From assembly GCA_020186115.1 (NCBI GenBank), contig WSYJ01000134.1, positions 186,001 to 250,000 on the forward strand: a stretch of DNA of 64,000 nt. The letters run 5' to 3'. Every line of letters begins with the position of its first letter. The stretch's first letter is position 1. Below are positions 50,701-59,249 of the stretch, piece by piece. Both the position numbers and the translations under genes were made by a program. Source of the DNA: Histomonas meleagridis. Lineage: Eukaryota > Parabasalia > Tritrichomonadida > Dientamoebidae. The notes under the pieces are model-generated. The model was not told the DNA's origin. It ran no database searches and worked only from the letters and a program-made list of their open reading frames with translations.

Positions 50701-53355
50701 TGATTCTTTTGCATTATTTATTGATTCAGATTTATAAAAATTTGAAGTTGCATGTAAAAAATCATTTGCTGAATCTAATCTTAATCTATTTTGACAAGAA
50801 AGTTCTTGTATTTCAGGTTGAATTAATTTATAATAATCAAAACCACGATAAAAATAAGCTAAGCCAATATAATATAATTCATCTTTTCTTTTAGGGTTTT
50901 GTATAAGTTCAATAATTTTTGTTGATGAATCAAGTGTAATTTGATGTAAATCTAATTTACATGCACATTCTGCTAACAATGAAAATAAAATCGGCTTTTG
51001 TATATTAAGAATTTGATTATATATCGAAATTAAAGCATCTGATTTATGTTGTATTTTTTCATTTGTTATAATCGTTGATAATGAAATTAATATATTTATT
51101 TCGGGATCATTAAAATTCGGTGGAAATTGATTTCGTTTTCCATATATTTCAATGATTCGATCTACTAATGCCTTTTTTTCATATATCGATTCGATGATAG
51201 GAAATGATTTTACTATAATGTCTTCAGCTGATTTAAGAATTTTTTGTTTTGTTGGATCAATCGAAGTTAAATTTTTCTTATTTTTTGATCCTGTTGGAAT
51301 CATTTGTTGTTGTTGTTGGGGTTGTTGAGTTTCATTACATTGTGAAAGTATAATTTGTACATAAAAATTAACAAATTGGCCAATTAAATTTTTACATAAT
51401 TTAAAGTCACTTTCAAATAAAAATGAAATGCAATCATTTATAAAATCGGAATATTCAATACAATTTAAAGGATTTTGTTTATAAAAATATGAATTCCAAA
51501 TCTCAGAAATTGAATTATAAGCAAAACGATGTTTCTTTAAATTTTTAGAATTTTGTATCGAAAAATTTACAAATGAAATTGCGTCTTGAACATTATTAAC
51601 ATTAATACATGAACGAATTCCATAAATTGTTGAGTCACATTGTAACTCAACTACAACATCATAAATAATTGGATCGAAGTTAAAGGATAAAAACTTTTTA
51701 CATCCATCAATTGTTAATTTATCAAAACCAACTTTAGATGCATTTTTAATTACTTCAAAATAAACATGAGCAAAATAAGAAGCATCAATTGGATCATAAC
51801 CTAAAACATCATTCGATGGAATCGAATTCAATAAGTCGATTGAATTTTGTAACGATACTGAATTGATTTTCTTTTGGGTTGAAATTTTTGAATAAGCTTC
51901 ATCAATTTTAGTTTTTCTTTGACCATATATATCAACGATAACATCCATCATATTATAATAAGGAACTAAAAACCTATCAAAAGGATGTATTAATTTTGTA
52001 GGATGATTAACAACTAAATAATCTAATGTTAAAGCTTTTTTAAGGTTTTCAAGTGATTTTGTATTATCCTTTTCTAATTCGAATATTTTTGCAAGTATAA
52101 AATACATTTCGGATCTTAATAAATTTGTTTGTGAATTCACTTTACTTAAAATTTCGAGTGCTCCAATTATATATTTTTTAATTTGTTGAGGATTATTTAA
52201 TACATATAAACAATGTGACCATAGTAATAATGCTGAATCTTGTACAGTTACTAAATCGCCTTTGTACATTGCTAATGACATTGCATGTAAACAAGAATTT
52301 ATTATTTCAATTCTTTCCTTTGTTTCAATATTTTTCTTTAACGAAAGTTCGGCATTTATTAATATCGAATAAATCCTTGCTATTGGCGATTTTGCAACTA
52401 AAACTTTCGAATAACAATTCTCTGCAAGTTGTTGATTGTTAAATTGGACTGCAAGTCTTCCAATTTCACCAATTATTATTTCTGCTTCATTTATATCTTC
52501 AGACGAATCTTTTTTCGTTGTATCTAAAAAAGTAGTACATATTTTAAACGCCTCTAAAAGATCTTTTGGCGCGTTATTTGAGCGTGATGATTGATATATA
52601 ATTATTGCTTTTTGTAATTGTTCATTTAAATCAAGTTTTGATTTTAATAATGAACTTGTTGATTTGCGTGAGAAATGAACATAGATATGAAGGAGCGAAT
52701 AACGTAGTGATACATAACTTGTTGGAATTAATGTAAATAATTTTTGAATTTGTTTTGCTGATTCTTCAGATTTACCAGAATCATCTAAAATACATCCATG
52801 AAGTATGGAAAGTGAAATGTAAAGTCGTAACGTTGAATCAAATTTATTCGTAAGATGTGTTTCAAGTAATTGTATTGCAATGGATGTAATAGGAGATAAA
52901 TGATGACGTTGTTCTTTGATAAAAAAAGGAAAAGCTATTTGATAAAGAATAAAAGATGCACGAAGAGAAAGTGGATTATATAGAGAATTTGATTGAATTA
53001 ATTTCATTGCTCGATATAAAAAATCAATGGATTTTAAAATGCACTCAGTTGCTGGAACACCTCTTTGTGACTTTGATCGATGATAACAAATAAGAGATTG
53101 ACAAATTAAAGCTCTTATTTGAAATTGATTTATTGGTTCTTGGAGTCGATTATACATTAATACCATATTTTCTGCTTTATCGATAATATGTTTTTGAATT
53201 GGTTGTGGTAATTCAAAAAATCGTTCTGCTAATAATATATAAAGATCAGATCCATAAGAATTTCCATTTGAACTTAATTTATTATATGTATTAAGTAAAG
53301 TTTGTTCATTGAGTTTAGTACTTTCTGTCAATAAAAACCTTATAGATTGTTCCAT
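47752..53355 (-). CDS. CFAP46/TTC40-like axonemal central-pair protein
   Basis: 1867 residues from ATG 53353-53355 (MEQSIRFLLTEST); an upstream TTG extension is rejected. Helical TPR-like repeats occur throughout. The N-terminal third matches the CFAP46 pattern: INQFQIRALICQSLICY, RASFILYQIAFPFFIKEQRH then HLSPITSIAIQLLETHL, in the same order as in animal and algal proteins. CFAP46 is part of the C1d projection of the ciliary central pair, which fits a flagellate. It is shorter than animal CFAP46 (about 2700), and the C-terminal end (PFEFICPFANFDVLYRDY) is abrupt. A short Gln-rich tract lies mid-protein (CNETQQPQQQQQ). The gene is divergent from a coiled-coil gene across 68 bp, with TCACTTTT at 53394-53387. 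Confidence 0.78.
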   Translation of the reverse strand: MEQSIRFLLTESTKLNEQTLLNTYNKLSSNGNSYGSDLYILLAERFFELPQPIQKHIIDKAENMVLMYNRLQEPINQFQIRALICQSLICYHRSKSQRGVPATECILKSIDFLYRAMKLIQSNSLYNPLSLRASFILYQIAFPFFIKEQRHHLSPITSIAIQLLETHLTNKFDSTLRLYISLSILHGCILDDSGKSEESAKQIQKLFTLIPTSYVSLRYSLLHIYVHFSRKSTSSLLKSKLDLNEQLQKAIIIYQSSRSNNAPKDLLEAFKICTTFLDTTKKDSSEDINEAEIIIGEIGRLAVQFNNQQLAENCYSKVLVAKSPIARIYSILINAELSLKKNIETKERIEIINSCLHAMSLAMYKGDLVTVQDSALLLWSHCLYVLNNPQQIKKYIIGALEILSKVNSQTNLLRSEMYFILAKIFELEKDNTKSLENLKKALTLDYLVVNHPTKLIHPFDRFLVPYYNMMDVIVDIYGQRKTKIDEAYSKISTQKKINSVSLQNSIDLLNSIPSNDVLGYDPIDASYFAHVYFEVIKNASKVGFDKLTIDGCKKFLSFNFDPIIYDVVVELQCDSTIYGIRSCINVNNVQDAISFVNFSIQNSKNLKKHRFAYNSISEIWNSYFYKQNPLNCIEYSDFINDCISFLFESDFKLCKNLIGQFVNFYVQIILSQCNETQQPQQQQQMIPTGSKNKKNLTSIDPTKQKILKSAEDIIVKSFPIIESIYEKKALVDRIIEIYGKRNQFPPNFNDPEINILISLSTIITNEKIQHKSDALISIYNQILNIQKPILFSLLAECACKLDLHQITLDSSTKIIELIQNPKRKDELYYIGLAYFYRGFDYYKLIQPEIQELSCQNRLRLDSANDFLHATSNFYKSESINNAKESLKYFIYVISNEGNLKYSMFSSLLIEAINLSKKVIIDDILRVRLFRYYLLSLIEQKDWVNSKKILNLAISTLNKNVHCHIWELNLIITANTLCDKSEQPLIDEMLRIKQLGDSKYQSKLWSFIADLAKDKNIQKTALLKSFEVLQNKDHTERYESLLKYAFWLRNNNYNYNEINQIIENIINIIKEENDEKMIVNLFEINLFKLKTINEINLLNETINEIKNLSDFLWKLTASLNISSNEDEESILSSKTKQSSREKKSLHRTQTVIKIDDFSKQPETINDWIQHIQQLEKHKIYPIHKTYKLVKILLKIIDIFQLLGQQFYTMNLWYHVFLYSKHILKNDRFEQYIYMKFKLFMDSINIISPFNYSNSFELTELEKQNFEKNLDVIKLPKLLLKQSKLLIQLGEYKTSLYLINYSTQCEKIQDKKARSKLILFLAVIKSRSYEIQNSIDYLIESSKCCENNSLEFWIEWFRTAFSIEKADGFIESLLINFKQNCIHENLSIYERIKIFNLYIDSLKYLSSDSSIELYEKEFKNKISIEFYPSIKLIISFYWKFLTSSNFPKSIIEYKEIGEFLLNLIESTSNNYLKQTDVTSFPFLCQFVESINLFGSFVIKYSDSIKQLRNKKLDISLFKSNETLFNELIDETQEPLQNISPTAAILHFNTVQNIENIPQKIYMKMIIYLGKCLHLISTDSVSLQNSVRYLIKGVTMLLETQNYETISDVSNELFSILIDSDFNGAIYQFLLLQSSIAYKNRINILSNKKVSRELLFHKEKERIKNEFFHPEISEMFIKSKKYFETIPNSIKLFYLNHSFDEIKQFVASNKICFIIIFDRFDKTNINVTVISLNNSVFQNIPLEINIDEVTTKYKIFKQIITPLNDNTKNVKISIENNSEETFSQEALKNSEFQKFIEELNKTFDPLSEVMGANINGNGIVLSSIQKIHKIPFEFICPFANFDVLYRDYSIMTALNRANLLTERPSFDKFD

Positions 53356-53386
53356 AACAGAAAGTATTAAATTTCTTGTAACGTAT

Positions 53387-53394
53387 AAAAGTGA
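53387..53394 (-). promoter_or_regulatory. TCACTTTT initiator-like motif of the CFAP46-like gene
   Basis: Lies 32 bp before the ATG in the 68-bp divergent gap, so the two genes must share a very compact promoter region. Confidence 0.5.
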
Positions 53395-53423
53395 CAACCT
53401 GTTACGAACGTTTAAAATTAGAA

Positions 53424-54749
53424 ATGAATGAACAAGAAGAAATTAATCATCTCATTCATCAAAATAGAAAATTAAAAGCAAAAATCATTGAACAAGCCTA
53501 TGAATATAAAGAAGAAAAAGCAAGATTAAAAGCAATTAATAAATCGCTTAGGGAAGAATATGAAAGATTGCAAATTAGAAACCAAGAAACCATTGAAGAA
53601 CTTACATCTAGAATAGCAGCACTTGAAAGTGAACTTAATAGAACACAATACGAAACAAATTACATAACTTCAAGTGGAAGTTTTAACTACAATAGAAAAA
53701 TTTCTTTTGCTGAACTAGAAGCAGAAGGTGCAAGGCTAGCAGAAGAGACAAACAGAATTATTCGTATGTGTTCAACTCCAAATACATCATATGATTTTTA
53801 TACCACAACTCCTACAAAACCAAGAATTCACCGAACTCATGCACCATCAATTCCCTCTTATCCACAATCTGCCAAAAAGATTTCAAAGCATCGGAAAAAG
53901 AAGAGATTAAATGATCATTTCATTGAACCAAATAATGAAAAAATCAAAACACAACCACCAAAACTCCAATCAGATCTCAGCAGCACATCAAAATATAGCA
54001 CATCTAGTATCCCTATATCTCCTAGGAAACATGATTCTTCGGTCTTACATGAAAAAAGGGATGCTCAAACACCCACAAAACATCGAAAGCTAAAAACGCA
54101 GCCCAAAGAGGAAAATTATAAGGTAGAAGAAACAAAGAAACAAATTAAATCCGACCCAGAAAAAATCGACATGAAACCAATTCAAAAAGAAATAACCGAA
54201 TTGAAAAAACCGATTCAAAAATGTGAAAAACCAGAAAAACCTATTCAAAAAAATGAGAAACCGGAAAAACCGATTCAAAAAGAGCAGCCTTCCCAGAAAC
54301 AAGAACTCAAAGACAGCACAGTTAAGAGCGTTGTGAGTTTCGAGACTTCTTCACAAAATGATCCATTTGACCCATTGAAAATATCATTCGAAGAAAACAG
54401 CACTATAGAAAAAGAAAAATCTGATATCCCAACTCGAAGCAATCCACCTCCGGCAGAAACAGTTCAAGCTCAAAGCAGTGGATGGGGCTCAGAGTTTGAT
54501 GGTGGAAGCATCGATATGAATCTTGATTTTCAAGAAAGCATCATTGGTGAACCTAAAAAAGCGGATGAAAAGCTTGAAGAACGGGCTAAGCCCAAAGAGG
54601 AAGATAAAAAGATTGAGGTTTCTGATCACGAAAATGATAAAAAAGAAACTCCGAATTTTACTTTCAATGATGAAGAACATAGTTCATTTGAAATTAACCC
54701 GGACGATATTGTTTTCGATTTTGGAGATGGCGTTGATCCATTTGAATAA
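53424..54749 (+). CDS. Coiled-coil protein with Pro/Glu/Lys-rich tail
   Basis: 441 residues from ATG 53424 (MNEQEEINHLIHQNRKLKAK); the GTG 33 bp upstream is not used. Residues 1-80 form a strong coiled coil (KARLKAINKSLREEYERLQI, ELTSRIAALESELNRTQ). The middle is basic and disordered (SAKKISKHRKKKRL). A degenerate repeat KPIQKxEKPEKPIQK occupies about 250-300, and the acidic C-terminus reads NPDDIVFDFGDGVDPFE. No known family. It could link cytoskeletal structures; pairing with CFAP46 in a divergent arrangement may be chance. Confidence 0.72.
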   Translation: MNEQEEINHLIHQNRKLKAKIIEQAYEYKEEKARLKAINKSLREEYERLQIRNQETIEELTSRIAALESELNRTQYETNYITSSGSFNYNRKISFAELEAEGARLAEETNRIIRMCSTPNTSYDFYTTTPTKPRIHRTHAPSIPSYPQSAKKISKHRKKKRLNDHFIEPNNEKIKTQPPKLQSDLSSTSKYSTSSIPISPRKHDSSVLHEKRDAQTPTKHRKLKTQPKEENYKVEETKKQIKSDPEKIDMKPIQKEITELKKPIQKCEKPEKPIQKNEKPEKPIQKEQPSQKQELKDSTVKSVVSFETSSQNDPFDPLKISFEENSTIEKEKSDIPTRSNPPPAETVQAQSSGWGSEFDGGSIDMNLDFQESIIGEPKKADEKLEERAKPKEEDKKIEVSDHENDKKETPNFTFNDEEHSSFEINPDDIVFDFGDGVDPFE

Positions 54750-54841
54750 AGCAAGAATTAATTTTTGTGTAAAAACAGAAAACATTTTGAGTGGTGTGTT
54801 CATTGAAAAAGTACTGCAACGTCTTTTCATTTTTTTGGAAA

Positions 54842-56104
54842 ATGGGACAAAACCAAAGTCAGGCTCCAGTCCAAAATAAAAAGCCTTCTTCGAAACAAAC
54901 GAAGGAAAGCACACCACGGAAAGATCCAGAAATGCGTTTAAGTGCAGAATATATCAAAAGTCTTCAAAATCTTGAACAACGAATTTTTGAATTAAATGAA
55001 GAAAATGTTGAACAAATTGCGGATGGTGTCATGGAATTATTTAGTGATAAGTTCCCATGTACATCCAATCTTATTGTTTGTAAATTAATATTTTCATCTT
55101 TTGTTACTCAAAAACTTGATTTTAATCTTTATTTCAGATTAATAAAAACAATTGATTCAAAAGAACAAGACATAATAAAAACGAATTATAAATTACTTGA
55201 TATATTTACATGGTATTTACTTCATTCTGAGACACAAGAATCTTATTATTTACTTGAAATGTTAATTGAACAACGATTACTTGATCCAAAATTTGTTAAG
55301 AATAAAAAGTCATTACATTTTGCACATTATAAAACGAGAGAAGAAATTAATATCTTAAAAGATAATGCACCATTTCATGAACAATTCTTTTCTGTTTATG
55401 ACGATCTTTCACATGATAATTGGAAAATGCATTTACAATTTATTCATGAAGGAACTAATCCATTAGAAATTGCTAAAATTATTCGTAAAGATGACGTCGC
55501 AAAACTCAAAGAAATGGCCGAATTTAACTTCGATCAAAATCAAATAATTGAACCTTCACTTTATGAAAGATGTTCTTTTATTAATAAAACATATGAAAAA
55601 ATAACATTAATGGATTACGCCGCATTTTTCGGCGCAATCGAATGTTTTAAATTTTTAATGGAATGTGATTGTAACTTAGAAAACTCAGCAAAATATGCTG
55701 TAGCTGGTGGACATCATGAAATTGTTCGACTTTGTGAAAAAGGTCATGCAACATTTAAAGATACTTATGAGACAGCAATTGAATTTCATCAAAATAATAT
55801 TTTTCATTATTTATATCAAAATCAAATTATTAAAGTTGGCGATTTAACTCAATTAGGAAAGAAATGTATTCAAAGCGGAAATTATACAATTTTGGAGTTT
55901 TTAATTCAAGAAGGAATGAAAGTTGATGATTCAATAATTGTTGAATTAATAAAAGCTGGAAATTTGTTCTTACTTGATCAAGGTCTTAGTTCAAAGCATT
56001 TCCCTAAAAATGCTATAGTTTTAGCAACAAAATCAGGAAATATTGAACTTGTTAAATATCTTATTGGGAAATATAGTTTTGATATCAATGAAACAGATAT
56101 TTAA
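54842..56104 (+). CDS. Ankyrin protein head (DUF3447-type), locus D, N-myristoylation motif
   Basis: 420 codons to the first stop. The frame runs upstream to a GTG, but ATG 54842 gives MGQNQSQAPVQ, a good N-myristoylation sequence (Gly2, Ser6). Helical N-terminal region (LQNLEQRIFELNEENVEQIA), then DUF3447-type repeats: CSFINKTYEKITLMDYAAFF, GAIECFKFLMECDCNLENSA, KYAVAGGHHEIVRLCEKGHA. The last head module reads SGNIELVKYLIGKYSFDINETD (ends 56098), then I and a stop. From the Asp the next module lies 81 nt away (56180), so this may be exon 1 of a longer gene running to 57949. Membrane attachment by myristate is inferred. Confidence 0.8.
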   Translation: MGQNQSQAPVQNKKPSSKQTKESTPRKDPEMRLSAEYIKSLQNLEQRIFELNEENVEQIADGVMELFSDKFPCTSNLIVCKLIFSSFVTQKLDFNLYFRLIKTIDSKEQDIIKTNYKLLDIFTWYLLHSETQESYYLLEMLIEQRLLDPKFVKNKKSLHFAHYKTREEINILKDNAPFHEQFFSVYDDLSHDNWKMHLQFIHEGTNPLEIAKIIRKDDVAKLKEMAEFNFDQNQIIEPSLYERCSFINKTYEKITLMDYAAFFGAIECFKFLMECDCNLENSAKYAVAGGHHEIVRLCEKGHATFKDTYETAIEFHQNNIFHYLYQNQIIKVGDLTQLGKKCIQSGNYTILEFLIQEGMKVDDSIIVELIKAGNLFLLDQGLSSKHFPKNAIVLATKSGNIELVKYLIGKYSFDINETDI

Positions 56105-57949
56105 TTTTTTTGATTTTATGTTTATTGATTTGTTTTAGTGTTTAAATATATTTTTTGGAATTTATTTAAATATTTTAAAACTGCACTTATTTATGCATCT
56201 GAAAATGATCTTTTCGAAATTGTCGAATTACTTTTAGAACAAAAAGAAATCAACATTAATGCAAAAAGTATTTCTATGGTTTTATTTAATGTTTATTTAA
56301 ACTTTTTTATGTTTTAATGAATTATTTGGAATTTATTTCTATTTAATGAATCATCAATTTATTTTGCAAGTGCAAATGGAAATATTGAAAACGTCGAAAT
56401 GTTACTTAAACAAAATGGTATTGACGTAAGTCAAAGTACTGTTTACTTTTTTTATCTAATATTCATTAAAATAATTTAATGTTTTAACGTAATTTTTGGT
56501 ATTTATTTAATTTGTTTTGGTCACCACTTATGAGGGCATCTGAAAATGGACATTATGATGCAGTTAAATTACTTCTTAAACAAGGTGATGTTGACTATAA
56601 TGCTATAAATATTTTTTTGTTCTATTTAATATTTATTTTAATATTTTAAAGTTCAAATTTTATATTTGGTATTTCTTTAAGTTATTTGAATCTGCACTTT
56701 TACTTGCATGTAAATTTGGATATAAAAAAATTGTTAAATTACTTCTTTCACAAAATGAAATTTATGTAAATCCACAAGATATTAATTTAGTATAATTGCT
56801 GTTTATCACAGTTTCATGATATTTCATTTTAGTATATGGAAATTATTTAAAAAATATATGACACCGCTTATGTATGCATCTCAATCAGGTTTCAAAAAGA
56901 TCGCCAATAAACTTCTTAAAAGAAAAGATATTGATATAAATGAATCAAATGTCTTTCTTTTTTATTTAAAGATTATTTTAATCACTTTATGTTTTAAACA
57001 AATATTTGGTATTTGTCACAATTTTTTGAAACAGCATTAATGTTAGCAGCATCATTTAATAGCGTTGAAATTGCTGGATCACTTCTTGAAAAAGATAACA
57101 TCGATTTCAATGCTAAAGATATTTTTTAAATAATTTTGATGTTCATATTTTTAAGTTGAAATTTCATAAATTCATTTGAAAATTATTTTTAATGTTTAGA
57201 ACAGCTCTTATTTGTGCAGCTCAATATGGGCATGCTGAGATTTTTAAACTACTTCTTCAACAAAATGGAATTGATATTAATGTTCAAAATATTATAAAAT
57301 TATATTTAAAATTTGATTTAAAGATTTCATGTTTTAAAATTCATTTTGGTAATTATATAAATTATTTTATACACCACTTATTTTAGCAGCTGCTGATAAT
57401 TATATTGATGTCATGGAATTACTTCTTCCGCAACATGGAATTGAAATAAATACTCAAAATGTTTAATATATTTATAAGAAATATGTTTTCTTAATTTTGG
57501 ATTTAATAATTTTATTTGGAACTTATTTTATATTTTTGAAACAGCTATAATATGTGCAACTAGAAATAATCGCGTTGATGCTGTTAGATTACTTCTTGAA
57601 CAAGAAGATATTGATTTTAATTCTAATGATATAATTTTAAGTTATTTAATGATGATTTTAATTATTTAGAATTTTTTGATTGAGTTTGGAATTTAATATA
57701 ATGTCATAATACCTCAATTTTAATTGCTGCTAAAAATAATTGTGAAGAAATAGTTAAATTACTTGTCCAGAAAAAAGGACTTGATATCACTGTGAAAAAT
57801 GTTCAAACATTTCATTCGACGTTTTTTATACTCATTTGAAATATATTAAGAAAATTTGGTGTTAATTTAAGAGTTTTAAAGTAGCAATGTCTTATGCAGT
57901 TGCAAATGAAAATGAAGAAATCATTGATTTACTCAAGGGAGTTGATTAA
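56105..57949 (+). repeat. Ankyrin locus D array: 11 divergent 90-nt modules with 80-nt spacers
   Basis: Modules start at 56180, 56351, 56521, 56691, 56861, 57031, 57201, 57371, 57541, 57711 and 57881. From 56351 on, every step is exactly 170 bp. Each module is open and ankyrin-like, for example TALIYASENDLFEIVELLLE (56180), SPLMRASENGHYDAVKLLLK (56521), TALICAAQYGHAEIFKLLLQ (57201) and TAIICATRNNRVDAVRLLLE (57541). The last ends SYAVANENEEIIDLLKGVD-stop at 57947-57949. Spacers are T-rich with stops, and they share T-GG at spacer positions 57-59, 22-24 nt before the next module (TGA in one). Sequences differ strongly between modules. Either an interrupted gene is rejoined by RNA-level or translational means, or this is a cassette store. 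Confidence 0.85.
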
Positions 57950-58065
57950 ATAGCTAAAAGAAGAAGTTAAAATTCTCTCAATAAAAATTCAATCAAAAAT
58001 TTTTTCACATTCTCATGAAAAGTAAATAGAAAAAACACATATTCTTTAAATATATACAAAGTACA

Positions 58066-58929
58066 TTATCTTCTATGATTTGTAACAGAGGATTTTGATT
58101 GATATTTCTTCACATTTGCTATTATATCGTTTAGAAGTGGAAGCACTGGAAAAGGACATTGATATTTTGAACAATTGTCTTTCATTATTTCACTGAATAA
58201 TGAATATGCTTCTTTAGCAGATTTTCTTCCACCAACTTTATTAATATTTATTACTGCATTATGAAATATTGCAATTAATCTTACATCTCTGTTATTGTTG
58301 TTTTGTATATGTTTTTCATCAGTTACTTCTTTTGCTCTTTCCTTTTCAGCACGAAAAGATTCTGACATTTGCAAAAGTTCTAATCGTTGCTGATCAATTA
58401 ATTTACTTCTTGATTCAATAAAGTTTTCTTCAATTTTATTTAATCGCTCCTCGACATTCTTTTGAGCGATTGTTCTTGATAAATCTTTTAATTCCAATGC
58501 CTTTTCATAGTTACCTAAAATTGCTTCTTTTTTAGCTGATTCAAGAATTTTAAGTTGTTGAGGAACTCCTCTTTTATTTTGCTTCATTTTATTTTCTGTA
58601 TATTCCTCTTCAAGTGCAGAGAGAGATTCAAGATGCTTTTTTTGAATCAATTGGAATTTTTTATGGTATTTTAATTTGATATCTTGCAAATTTTGTTGAT
58701 AATATTTTTCTATTTCTTTTGTATTTTCAATGTGATTCTGAAGGTGTTTTTCAAGCTCGTCTTCAAAGGCATCATAAATACGACTAATTTCTTCTCTTTT
58801 TTCAAATAAATGAATTTCTTGAATTCTTTTGTCAATTCTTTTAACTTCATCAAAATTAAATCTGTCTAGTTCTTTTTTCCTTTTTGTTCTAAGTTGAGCA
58901 ATTTCTTCATTCTGTTCTCTTGATTTCAT
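58066..58929 (-). CDS. Coiled-coil protein, trichomonad family (paralog of 41797-42642)
   Basis: 287 residues from ATG 58927-58929. Coiled coil over about 1-215 (EKREEISRIYDAFEDELEKH, LESLSALEEEYTENKMK) with NYEKALELKDLSRTIAQKN, aligned with the FKEAIEMRDKAFQ region of the 42-kb gene. The C-terminus is a different, Cys-containing segment (KDNCSKYQCPFPVLPLLNDI). No domain of known function. Cytoplasmic, with no signal or membrane segment. Confidence 0.72.
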   Translation of the reverse strand: MKSREQNEEIAQLRTKRKKELDRFNFDEVKRIDKRIQEIHLFEKREEISRIYDAFEDELEKHLQNHIENTKEIEKYYQQNLQDIKLKYHKKFQLIQKKHLESLSALEEEYTENKMKQNKRGVPQQLKILESAKKEAILGNYEKALELKDLSRTIAQKNVEERLNKIEENFIESRSKLIDQQRLELLQMSESFRAEKERAKEVTDEKHIQNNNNRDVRLIAIFHNAVININKVGGRKSAKEAYSLFSEIMKDNCSKYQCPFPVLPLLNDIIANVKKYQSKSSVTNHRR

Positions 58930-59249
58930 TTTGTTTGTAAATATCTGTATATCTTAACGTACAGATGGCCGTTTATTAATTTTGTTTTTTGTTTTTGTTC
59001 TTAACAAGCCAGACAATATCAACTTCTTCAGTAAAACTAATATCAACATGGGTGCATTTGATTAAAGTATCATATAATGCACATTTTTAGTTCAAGTAAT
59101 AAATATTATCAATTTATTTCGAACTCAATCATTTTAACAATAAAGAAACCACCCAATGTTCTATCACAACCAAAAAATACTTATCTTTTTTCCCAAAAAA
59201 CAAACATAAAACAAAAACAATATATTTATTAAAGATCTTTAAAATAATT
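58930..59249. other. Intergenic
   Basis: About 320 bp; nothing recognised. Confidence 0.4.

Noticed and set aside
47752-53355. Separase (large helical protein ending near a possible peptidase region)
   Set aside because: No catalytic His/Cys block is present before the stop, and the N-terminal motif order fits CFAP46.
56099-57880. Ankyrin spacers as ordinary spliceosomal introns
   Set aside because: No GTAYGT donor or ACTAACACACAG acceptor and no recurring GT...AG pair at the spacer edges.
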